A stretch of DNA of 37,715 nt from Caulobacteraceae bacterium (GTDB lineage Bacteria; Pseudomonadota; Alphaproteobacteria; Caulobacterales; Caulobacteraceae): contig JAFANN010000182.1 of NCBI GenBank assembly GCA_019232665.1, positions 1-37,715 on the forward strand. The letters are read 5' to 3'. A program made the position numbers and the translations under genes. This document shows, piece after piece, positions 15,935 to 23,166 of this stretch; the first letter of the stretch is position 1; each line of letters opens with the position of its first letter. The notes below the pieces were generated by a model that saw only the letters and a program-made list of their open reading frames with translations, did no database searches and was not told the origin of the DNA.

Positions 15935-17386
15935 ATGGTGAAGCTCGCCATCGTCGGGCGGCCGAACGTCGGCAAGTCCACGCTTTTCAACCGCTTGGCG
16001 GGCAAGAAGCTTGCGATAGTCGATGACCGGCCTGGCGTAACCCGGGACCGTCGTTTCGGCGTCGGGCGCCTGGGCGACCTCGATCTCGAATTGATCGACA
16101 CCGCGGGCTTCGAGGACGTCCAGGACCAAAGCCTGGAAGCGCGCATGCGCGCGCAGACCGAGCGCGCGGTCGATGAGGCGCAGGTCGTGCTCTTCGTGAT
16201 CGACGCGCGTGAGGGCGTGACGCCTCTGGACGAGACATTCGCCGAGCTGCTTCGGCGCAGCGGCAAGCCCGTGGTCGTTGCGGCGAACAAGAGCGAGGGG
16301 CGAGCGGGTGAGGCAGGGGCGCTGGAAGCTTTTGCGCTCGGCCTGGGCGATCCCGTTTCCATCTCGGCCGAGCACGGCGAGGGGCTTGGCGATCTTTACA
16401 TGGCCGTCATCGCCGCCGCGCCGGTGGAAGAGGACCTCGCCGACGACGAGGGAGAGGAAGGCGGGGCGGAGGGCGACGACAAGCCGATCAGGATCGCCGT
16501 CATCGGCCGGCCCAACGCGGGCAAGTCGACCCTAGTTAACCGCCTGATCGGCGAAGACCGCCTGCTCACCGGCCCCGAAGCGGGGATCACCCGGGACGCC
16601 ATCGGCGTGGAGTGGGCCTTCCAGGGACGGCGCGTGCGCCTGGTGGACACCGCAGGACTTCGGCGCAAGGCCAAGGTGGAGGAGGGGCTCGAGCACCTCT
16701 CCACCCGGGACACCCTGCGCGCGATCACCTTCGCCGAGGTCGTGCTGCTGGTGATGGACGCCACCCATCCCTTCGAGACCCAGGACCTCACGATCGCCGA
16801 CCTCATCGAGCGCGAGGGCAGGGCGCTCGTGTTCGTTCTCGCCAAATGGGATCTGGTCGAAGACCGCCAAGCCGCGCTGGCGGCGTTCCGGGAGACCGCC
16901 GAGCGGATGCTGCCGCAGTTGCGCGGCGCGCCTCTGATCGCCCTCTCCGCGGAGACGGGCGCCGGACTCGAGCGACTGATGCCGGCGGTTCTCGAAGCGC
17001 ACGGCCACTGGTCCACCAAGCTGAAGACGCGGGACCTTAACGACTGGCTGCGAATGGCGGTGGAGCGCCATCCGCCGCCGGCGGTGAACGGGCTTCGCGT
17101 GCGGCCCAAGTACATGGCCCAGACCAAGGCCCGTCCGCCGACGTTCGTCCTGTTCGCGAGCCGCGCCGACCGCCTCGCGGACAGCTATCGGCGATATCTG
17201 GTCAACTCGCTGCGGCACAGCTTCGACCTGCCGGGCGTGCCGATTCGGATCACCATCAAGTCTGGCAAGAACCCCTACGCCGAAGGAGACGCGGGTCCGG
17301 TCAGGCGGACGTCACCCTCTCGAAGCGGGCCGCCCGCCAAGCGCGGAAGTCGATCGTCCCGTCCGGCGCCCCGGGATCGCGGCTGA
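15935..17386 (+). CDS. der: Ribosome biogenesis GTPase Der (EngA)
   Basis: Der acts in 50S subunit assembly through two tandem GTPase domains and a KH-like domain. Domain 1 has G-R-P-N-V-G-K-S near residue 8, D-T-A-G-F and N-K-S-E. Domain 2 has [16 protein letters not shown] and A-K-W-D, where the G4 motif reads AKxD rather than NKxD. The KH-like domain reaches K-S-G-K-N-P-Y, where family members usually end within a few residues. Here about 30 more Arg/Ser/Pro-rich residues are read antisense to the SDR gene, giving 483 residues and an 86-nt convergent overlap. No strong Shine-Dalgarno precedes the ATG. Confidence 0.95.
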   Translation: MVKLAIVGRPNVGKSTLFNRLAGKKLAIVDDRPGVTRDRRFGVGRLGDLDLELIDTAGFEDVQDQSLEARMRAQTERAVDEAQVVLFVIDAREGVTPLDETFAELLRRSGKPVVVAANKSEGRAGEAGALEAFALGLGDPVSISAEHGEGLGDLYMAVIAAAPVEEDLADDEGEEGGAEGDDKPIRIAVIGRPNAGKSTLVNRLIGEDRLLTGPEAGITRDAIGVEWAFQGRRVRLVDTAGLRRKAKVEEGLEHLSTRDTLRAITFAEVVLLVMDATHPFETQDLTIADLIEREGRALVFVLAKWDLVEDRQAALAAFRETAERMLPQLRGAPLIALSAETGAGLERLMPAVLEAHGHWSTKLKTRDLNDWLRMAVERHPPPAVNGLRVRPKYMAQTKARPPTFVLFASRADRLADSYRRYLVNSLRHSFDLPGVPIRITIKSGKNPYAEGDAGPVRRTSPSRSGPPAKRGSRSSRPAPRDRG

Positions 17387-18068
17387 GGCAGATCTCGAGG
17401 ATCAGCGGCGCCAGCTCCGAGGGGGCGGGCAGGGTCTGCGGATCCTCGCCTGGATAGGCCTCGGCGCGCATGCGCGTGCGCATTGGCCCCGGATTGACGA
17501 TGGCCACCCGCAGCGGCGAGACGTCGACCTCGTCGGCCCAGGACCGCGCCAAGGCCTCCAGCGCGGCCTTGGTGGCGGCGTAGGACCCCCAGAAGGCCTT
17601 CGGTTTGGCGGCGACGCTCGAGCTGATGAAGATCGCCCGCCCCGCCTCGCTCGCCCGCATCAGGGGCTCGAGCGAGCGGATCAGGCGGTAGGCGCTGGTG
17701 AGGTTCACAGACAGGATCTTGTCCCACAGCTCCGGCGGGATGTGCGCGACGGGCCGCAGGCCGCCCAGCATGCCGGCGGCGTGCACGAGGATGTCGAGCT
17801 TGCCGTGACGCTGGAAGATGACTCCGCCCAGGGCGTCGAGAGCCGCGCCGTCGGCGAGGTCGAGCGGGACCAGCGTCGCATTGCGTCCGGTCAGGGTCCG
17901 CAACTCGTCGTCCAGCTCCTCCAGTCCGCCCTGCGTGCGTCCAAGGGCGATCACGTGCGCGCCGGCCTCGCCCAGCGCGAGGGCGCAGGCTCGTCCGATG
18001 CCGCGGGTCGCGCCCGTGACGAGGGCGACGCGGCCGGCAAGCGGGCCGGTCGGTTCAGTTTCACTCAT
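17301..18068 (-). CDS. SDR family NAD(P)-dependent oxidoreductase
   Basis: This 255-residue classical short-chain dehydrogenase has the cofactor motif T-G-A-T-R-G-I-G near residue 19, the N-N-A-G equivalent H-A-A-G, catalytic Ser in F-I-S-S-S, and the Y-x-x-x-K pair in [16 protein letters not shown] follows, as in many SDRs. Its substrate is unknown; the sequence resembles the YciK-like group. The start is 8 nt downstream of the purF stop on the same strand, so it is probably the last gene of the dnaB-radA-cvpA-purF direction. Its 3' end overlaps der. Confidence 0.9.
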   Translation of the reverse strand: MSETEPTGPLAGRVALVTGATRGIGRACALALGEAGAHVIALGRTQGGLEELDDELRTLTGRNATLVPLDLADGAALDALGGVIFQRHGKLDILVHAAGMLGGLRPVAHIPPELWDKILSVNLTSAYRLIRSLEPLMRASEAGRAIFISSSVAAKPKAFWGSYAATKAALEALARSWADEVDVSPLRVAIVNPGPMRTRMRAEAYPGEDPQTLPAPSELAPLILEICLSRDPGAPDGTIDFRAWRAARFERVTSA

Positions 18069-18076
18069 GCGAAGGA

Positions 18077-19570
18077 TCAGGCGTCTTCGAGGAAGGAGAG
18101 TTGCGGCTCGGGGGCGGCGTCACGGCGGGCGGCGTTCTCGCGGTCGAGCAGTCGGGTTGGATAGTCGCCGGTGAAGTAGTGGTCGGTGAACTGCGGCCGC
18201 TTGGTGTCCCGAGGACCCGCGCCCATGGCCCAGTAGAGTCCGTCGACAGAAAGGAAACCCAGGCTGTCGACTTCCAGGAGGTCGGCCATCTCCGGCAAGG
18301 TTCGGTTGGCGGCCAGGAGGTCGGCCCGGTCGGGCATGTCGATGCCGTAGAAGTCGGGCCACTTGATCTGTGGCGAGGCCGAGCGGAGGTGAACCTCGCG
18401 CGCGCCCGCCTCGCGGACCATGCGCACCACACGCACGGAATTGGTGCCGCGGACGATCGAGTCATCGATCAGCATGACGCGCTTGCCGGCGAGCACCGAC
18501 TTGTTGGGGCTGAGCTTCATGCGGACGCTCTGCTCGCGTGCGCCTTGCGAGGGCTGGATGAAGGTGCGGCCCACGTAGTGGTTGCGGATGATCCCCATCT
18601 CGTAGGGGATGCCGCTCTCCTGGGCGAAGCCCAGTGCGGCGGGCACGCCCGAGTCGGGGACAGGCACGATGACGTCGACGTCTGCGGGGCTCTCCTGCGC
18701 CAGGCGATTGCCCATGCGCTTGCGCACCTCGTAGACCGAGCGCCCATTCACCACCGAATCCGGCATGGCGAAGTAGACGTACTCGAAGACGCACGGGCGC
18801 GCCTGGGCCGCGGGGAAGGGGCGAAGGGACTGCACGCAACCCTCGGAAACCACGACCATCTCGCCGTGCTCGACGTCGCGGACGAAGCGGGCGCCGATCA
18901 TGTCCAGGGCCCGCGTCTCAGAAGCGAACACCGGCTTGCCCTTGAGGTCGCCAAGCACCAGCGGCCGGATTCCCAGCGGATCGCGCACGCCGATCAGCTT
19001 CTTGTTGGTCAAAGCCACGAGCGCATAGCCGCCCTCCACCTGGCTCAGGGCGTCGATGAACTTGTCGACGATGCGCGCCTTCCGGGAGTGGGCGATGAGG
19101 TGGAGGATCACCTCGGAATCGGAGGTCGATTGAAAGATCGCGCCTTCCGCAACGAGAGCGTCGCGAAGGGCCAGGAAATTGGTGAGGTTGCCGTTGTGGG
19201 CAATGGCCACGCCGCCTGTCTTGAGGTCGGCGAACATCGGCTGGCCATTGCGTAGGAAGCTGCCGCCCGCGGTCGAGTATCGCGTGTGGCCGATCGCCGA
19301 GGAGCCGGGCAGGCGCCGCGTCAGGTCGCTTCCGAAGAAGGCGTCGCCGACATGGCCGAGGTGGCGCTCGGTGTGGAAACGCATCCCGTCGAAGGCTGCG
19401 ATGCCGCAGGCTTCCTGGCCCCGGTGCTGCAACGCGTGCAGTCCGAGCGCCACGAACGCCGAGGCGTCCGGGGTGTCGTAGATGCCGAAGACCCCGCATT
19501 CCAGGCGGGGGCTATCGTCGAGAGGATCGCGCTGCGGGAAGACCAGGCGATCCGATTGCGTTGAGCTCAA
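18077..19570 (-). CDS. purF: Amidophosphoribosyltransferase
   Basis: PurF makes 5-phosphoribosylamine from PRPP and glutamine, the first step of purine synthesis. The 497-residue product has a short leader followed by the Ntn nucleophile Cys25 in E-C-G-V-F-G-I, so a propeptide of about 24 residues must be removed. G-H-T-R-Y-S-T and N-G-N-L-T-N mark the glutaminase domain. The PRPP loop is V-M-L-I-D-D-S-I-V-R-G-T. The Cys of the iron-sulfur (B. subtilis type) P-C-F-Y-G-I-D motif is replaced (P-D-F-Y-G-I-D), suggesting no cluster. The TTG at 19570 has GGAGG upstream and overlaps the cvpA stop as TTGA; upstream sequence lies inside cvpA. Confidence 0.94.
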   Translation of the reverse strand: MSSTQSDRLVFPQRDPLDDSPRLECGVFGIYDTPDASAFVALGLHALQHRGQEACGIAAFDGMRFHTERHLGHVGDAFFGSDLTRRLPGSSAIGHTRYSTAGGSFLRNGQPMFADLKTGGVAIAHNGNLTNFLALRDALVAEGAIFQSTSDSEVILHLIAHSRKARIVDKFIDALSQVEGGYALVALTNKKLIGVRDPLGIRPLVLGDLKGKPVFASETRALDMIGARFVRDVEHGEMVVVSEGCVQSLRPFPAAQARPCVFEYVYFAMPDSVVNGRSVYEVRKRMGNRLAQESPADVDVIVPVPDSGVPAALGFAQESGIPYEMGIIRNHYVGRTFIQPSQGAREQSVRMKLSPNKSVLAGKRVMLIDDSIVRGTNSVRVVRMVREAGAREVHLRSASPQIKWPDFYGIDMPDRADLLAANRTLPEMADLLEVDSLGFLSVDGLYWAMGAGPRDTKRPQFTDHYFTGDYPTRLLDRENAARRDAAPEPQLSFLEDA

Positions 19571-20133
19571 CGCGGATCCTCCACCACTTCGAGGGAATGA
19601 GAACGCGACCGGGAGGCCGCCCCGGCTTGCGCGTGGGACGGCTCCAGTCGGGCCATAGATAGGGCGTGTGGGGCGGCGGCGCGTAGTGCGGCGCCTGCGC
19701 CCAGGGCGAGCGGGTACAAACGGGCGCGCCCGATCCACGGTGGAGTCCGCTGCGCCGGGATGAAAGCGCCGAGGAGAAGGGCGAAGGCGCCCAAGGCGGC
19801 GAGGCCGCGGACGAGGCCGAGCGTAAGGCCGAGAACCCGATCGAGACCAGAGAGGCCGCTGTCGCGCACGCCTCGCGTGAGGAATCCGCCGATCAGGCGA
19901 AGAATGACGTAGGCGATCAGGAAGACGGCGACCAAGCCCGCCGGCATGGCCAGCCAGTCCGGGTGGATCAGCCGATGGAACAGCGGACCGCCGAAGCGGG
20001 CGGCGACGATGGCGAGGGCCGCGGCGACGAAAAGGGCGACGATCGAGGTGACTTCGCGTGTGGCGCCCCGGGCGAGGCCAATCGCCGCAGAGGCGGCGAG
20101 AAGGCCTCCCGCCGCCCAATCGAACGCCAGCAT
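19567..20133 (-). CDS. cvpA: CvpA family membrane protein
   Basis: This 188-residue inner-membrane protein has about four hydrophobic segments in residues 5-125. It has the family features A-F-D-W near the start, a Gly-rich second helix, and the D-R-V-L-G-L-T-L-G-L-V-R-G motif. The C-terminal 50 residues are Arg/Ser/Ala-rich and soluble. The role of CvpA is still unclear (colicin V production in E. coli, envelope stress in others). The ATG at 20133 lies 7 nt after the radA stop. Pairing with purF is a conserved arrangement. Its stop overlaps the purF TTG start. Confidence 0.9.
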   Translation of the reverse strand: MLAFDWAAGGLLAASAAIGLARGATREVTSIVALFVAAALAIVAARFGGPLFHRLIHPDWLAMPAGLVAVFLIAYVILRLIGGFLTRGVRDSGLSGLDRVLGLTLGLVRGLAALGAFALLLGAFIPAQRTPPWIGRARLYPLALGAGAALRAAAPHALSMARLEPSHAQAGAASRSRSHSLEVVEDPR

Positions 20134-20140
20134 CGGCCCG

Positions 20141-21508
20141 TCAGCCCCAGGCCTGGTCGCCGATGCGCGCAATCGCATCGGCCAGGCGGGAGACACCGGT
20201 GACACCGCGCGCGCCGGCTGCCTCGCGCGCAGCAGGCGCAAGGGCCCGGGAGAACCCCAGCTTGGCGGCCTCCTTCAGGCGGGTTTCCATTCGGCTCACG
20301 GGACGTACGTCTCCGGAAAGACTGATCTCTCCAAACACGACGCAGTCCTGCGGAAGGGCGGCGTCGAGGGCGGAGGAGGCAAGGGCGGCAGCGGCGGCAA
20401 GGTCGGCCGCCGGCTCGTTGATGCGCAAGCCGCCGGCGACGTTCAAATAAACGTCACGCGTGGCGAATCCAAGACCGCAGCGGGCCTCGAGGACCGCCAT
20501 AACCATCGCCAAACGCCCGGAATCCCAGCCGACGACCGCTCGGCGCGGCGTTCCGTACACCGAAGGCGCGACGAGCGCCTGGACTTCGACCAGCACCGGG
20601 CGCGAGCCTTCCATGCCGGCGAAAACCGCCGCGCCGGCCGCGCGCTCGCCGCCATCGCCGAGGAACAGGGCGGAGGGATTGCGGACCTCCAGCAAACCCG
20701 CCTCGGCCATCTCGAAGACACCGATCTCGTCGGTGGCTCCAAAGCGGTTCTTGGCGCCGCGGAGGATACGGTACGGGTAACCGCGCTCCCCTTCGAAGGC
20801 GAGGACGGCGTCCACGAGGTGCTCGACCACGCGCGGGCCGGCGATCTGGCCGTCCTTGGTGACGTGGCCGACGAGGATCAGAGCGATCCCCCGCCGTTTC
20901 GCGAGGCGGACGAGTTCCGTGGCGCAGGCGCGGACCTGGGTCACCGAACCTGGACCCGCCTCGTGCGCGTCGCTCCAGAGCGTCTGCACGGAATCGACGA
21001 CAGCCAGGTCGAACCGCTCGCGCTTGAGCGCCTCGATGATCTCGCGCAGGGCTGTCTCGGCGGCGAGCTGGACAGGAGCGTTGGCGAGGCCCAGGCGCTG
21101 GGCGCGGGCGCGGATCTGGCCGGAGGCCTCCTCGCCCGAGATGTACGCGCAGCGCGCGCCCGACCGCGCGGCCTGGGCGCAGACCTGCAGCAGCAGGGTC
21201 GACTTGCCCACGCCCGGATCGCCCGCCAGCAGGATTGCAGAACCCGGCACGACACCGCCGCCGCACACACGGTCGAACTCGGCGACACCGGTCTCGATCC
21301 GCGGCGGCGTAGGCGTCTCGACGTCCAACCCTTCGAAGGCGAGGCCCTGGTTCTTTCGGCCGCGGGCCGGGGCGAGCGCGCCAGGCGGGCGCGAGACCGT
21401 CTCCTCCACCAGCGAATTCCAGGCCGCGCAGGCTGGGCACTGGCCGGACCAGCGACCCTGGACCGCCCCACAGGACTGACAGACGAAATGCGGACCGTCG
21501 CGCGCCAT
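20141..21508 (-). CDS. radA: DNA repair protein RadA
   Basis: RadA (Sms) is a RecA-related branch-migration helicase used in recombinational repair. The 455-residue product has an N-terminal zinc finger (Cys10, Cys13, Cys24, Cys27), Walker A in G-D-P-G-V-G-K-S-T, the RadA-specific K-N-R-F-G motif, and a C-terminal Lon-protease-like domain with D-L-A-A-A-A-A-L-A-S-S. Length and all landmarks are normal. The start is ATG at 21508. The 58-nt gap to dnaB upstream holds nothing recognisable; many relatives have alr (alanine racemase) in this place. Confidence 0.96.
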   Translation of the reverse strand: MARDGPHFVCQSCGAVQGRWSGQCPACAAWNSLVEETVSRPPGALAPARGRKNQGLAFEGLDVETPTPPRIETGVAEFDRVCGGGVVPGSAILLAGDPGVGKSTLLLQVCAQAARSGARCAYISGEEASGQIRARAQRLGLANAPVQLAAETALREIIEALKRERFDLAVVDSVQTLWSDAHEAGPGSVTQVRACATELVRLAKRRGIALILVGHVTKDGQIAGPRVVEHLVDAVLAFEGERGYPYRILRGAKNRFGATDEIGVFEMAEAGLLEVRNPSALFLGDGGERAAGAAVFAGMEGSRPVLVEVQALVAPSVYGTPRRAVVGWDSGRLAMVMAVLEARCGLGFATRDVYLNVAGGLRINEPAADLAAAAALASSALDAALPQDCVVFGEISLSGDVRPVSRMETRLKEAAKLGFSRALAPAAREAAGARGVTGVSRLADAIARIGDQAWG

Positions 21509-21566
21509 GCCTGATTCGCTCCTTGGCGAACGTTACACGAACAGAGCCGATCGTGCTCCTGTGCAG

Positions 21567-23057
21567 CTAGTGTGGTTCGTAGCGGCCTTCGCGAGCGTAG
21601 TTGCTGAAGCGGGTGAGGTCGGGGTTGAAGTGCATCTTCACCGTCCCGACGGGGCCGTGCCTCTGCTTGCCGATGATCACCTCGGCGAGATTGCGGATCG
21701 GATCGAGCTTCTCCTGCCAAGCCAGGTGTTCGGGCGTTCCTTCGCGCGGCTCCTTGTTCTGCAGGTAGTAGGCCTCGCGATAGATGAACATCACGACGTC
21801 GGCGTCCTGCTCGATCGAGCCGGACTCCCGCAGGTCCGAGAGCTGGGGCCGGTTGTCCTCGCGCGACTCCACCTGTCGGGAAAGCTGGGAGAGGGCGATG
21901 ATCGGAACCGACAGCTCCTTGGCCAGCGCCTTGAGGCCCTGGGTGACCTGGCTGACCTGCTGGACGCGGTTCTCGATCCGGGAGTCGTCGGTCGTCACCA
22001 GCTGCAGATAGTCCACCACGATCAGGTCGAGGCCGGACATCCGCTTGAGACGACGGGCGCGAGCGGTGAGCTTGCCGATGGAAAGGCCGCCGGTGGCGTC
22101 GATGTAGAGCGGGGCGTCGGCGATCTCGGCGGCGGCGTCGCGGATGCGGCCGAACTCGGAGGCGTTGATCTCGCCCTTGCGGATCCGGTCGCCGGGCACG
22201 TCGGAGACCTCGGCCAGGAGCCTCATGGCCAGCTGCTCGGCCGACATTTCCAGGGAAAAGAAGGCCACGACCCCGCCATTGACGGTCTTTCGCGTGCCGT
22301 CCGGCTGCGGCTCCCAGGCGTAGTGGCGGGCGACATTGAAGGCGACATTCGCCGCCAGAGCCGTCTTCCCCATCGCCGGACGGGCTGCGAGGATGATGAG
22401 GTCCGAGGGGTGCAAGCCGCCCAGCTGCTTGTCCAGGTCGGTGAGGCGGGTCGCCAGCCCCGAGATCCCGCCGTCGCGCTTGAACGCCTCGGCGGCCATC
22501 TCGACGGCGCCGGCGAGAGATTTGGAGAACGCCACGAAGCCGGTCGAGGAGGCCGCGCCCGTCTCGGCCAGGGCGTAGAGCTGCTGCTCGGCCGCCTCGA
22601 TCTGGTCCTTGGCCGATCGGTCGGCGTCGCCGGCCTGGGCGCCCGCGGCGATATCGCCGCCGATGCGGATCAGCTCGCGGCGCAAGGCGAGATCGTGGAT
22701 CACTCGGGCGTAGTCGGCGGCGTTGGCCGCGGGCGGAGCGCGCACGACGAGGTCCGCCAGGTAGCTGATTCCGCCCAGGTCATCGAAAGCCGGATCGCGC
22801 GAGAATTGTTCGGCCATCAGGATCGGCTCGGCCAGATGGCCGCGTCGGAGATGGCTCGCGATCGCCGCGAACAGCCGTCCATGGAACGGTTCGAAGAAAT
22901 GCTCCGCGGTCAGGGCGTCGGTCAGCCGCTCGAAGGCGGAGTTGTCAAATAGCAAGACTCCCAGAAGGGCTTGTTCCGCCTCGAGATTCGCCGGAGCGTG
23001 GGGCACGTCGAGGACCGGCGCCGCCGGGCGCAGGTCGAGCTTTGGAACCAGGGCCAT
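21567..23057 (-). CDS. dnaB: Replicative DNA helicase DnaB
   Basis: DnaB unwinds DNA at the replication fork as a hexamer. The 496-residue product has the N-terminal primase-interacting domain (P-H-A-P-A-N-L-E-A-E-Q-A-L-L-G near residue 20), Walker A in A-R-P-A-M-G-K-T, Walker B in L-I-V-V-D-Y-L-Q-L, and the C-terminal S-Q-L-S-R-Q-V-E and L-R-E-S-G-S-I-E-Q-D-A-D motifs. An insert of about 20 residues near the G-G-V-V-A-F-F-S-L-E-M strand is common in alphaproteobacteria. No intein is present. The 109-nt gap upstream must hold its promoter; two small inverted repeats were seen there. Confidence 0.96.
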   Translation of the reverse strand: MALVPKLDLRPAAPVLDVPHAPANLEAEQALLGVLLFDNSAFERLTDALTAEHFFEPFHGRLFAAIASHLRRGHLAEPILMAEQFSRDPAFDDLGGISYLADLVVRAPPAANAADYARVIHDLALRRELIRIGGDIAAGAQAGDADRSAKDQIEAAEQQLYALAETGAASSTGFVAFSKSLAGAVEMAAEAFKRDGGISGLATRLTDLDKQLGGLHPSDLIILAARPAMGKTALAANVAFNVARHYAWEPQPDGTRKTVNGGVVAFFSLEMSAEQLAMRLLAEVSDVPGDRIRKGEINASEFGRIRDAAAEIADAPLYIDATGGLSIGKLTARARRLKRMSGLDLIVVDYLQLVTTDDSRIENRVQQVSQVTQGLKALAKELSVPIIALSQLSRQVESREDNRPQLSDLRESGSIEQDADVVMFIYREAYYLQNKEPREGTPEHLAWQEKLDPIRNLAEVIIGKQRHGPVGTVKMHFNPDLTRFSNYAREGRYEPH

Positions 23058-23166
23058 GGGCGTCAGAATAACCCACCGACGCGGGCCGTCGGGGCTACGT
23101 CCGCTCTCTTCTCCACAGTAAAGTTTCCCGTCTGTGGAACGTTGTGCAGCCGCCCAAGCGCAGCCG

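Noticed and set aside
19946-21514. Long plus-strand open frame (over 500 codons) opposite radA and cvpA
   Set aside because: It is antisense to clear radA and cvpA coding sequence, is Arg/Gly/Ala-rich without any motif, and is the expected by-product of high GC3 codon use.
21507-22952. Plus-strand open frame of about 480 codons opposite dnaB
   Set aside because: dnaB on the minus strand is certain; this frame is a His/Gly/Leu-rich mirror of it.
23058-23166. Inverted repeats in the dnaB upstream gap as a defined operator
   Set aside because: The arms are short (6-7 bp), the loops vary, and no known regulator consensus fits.
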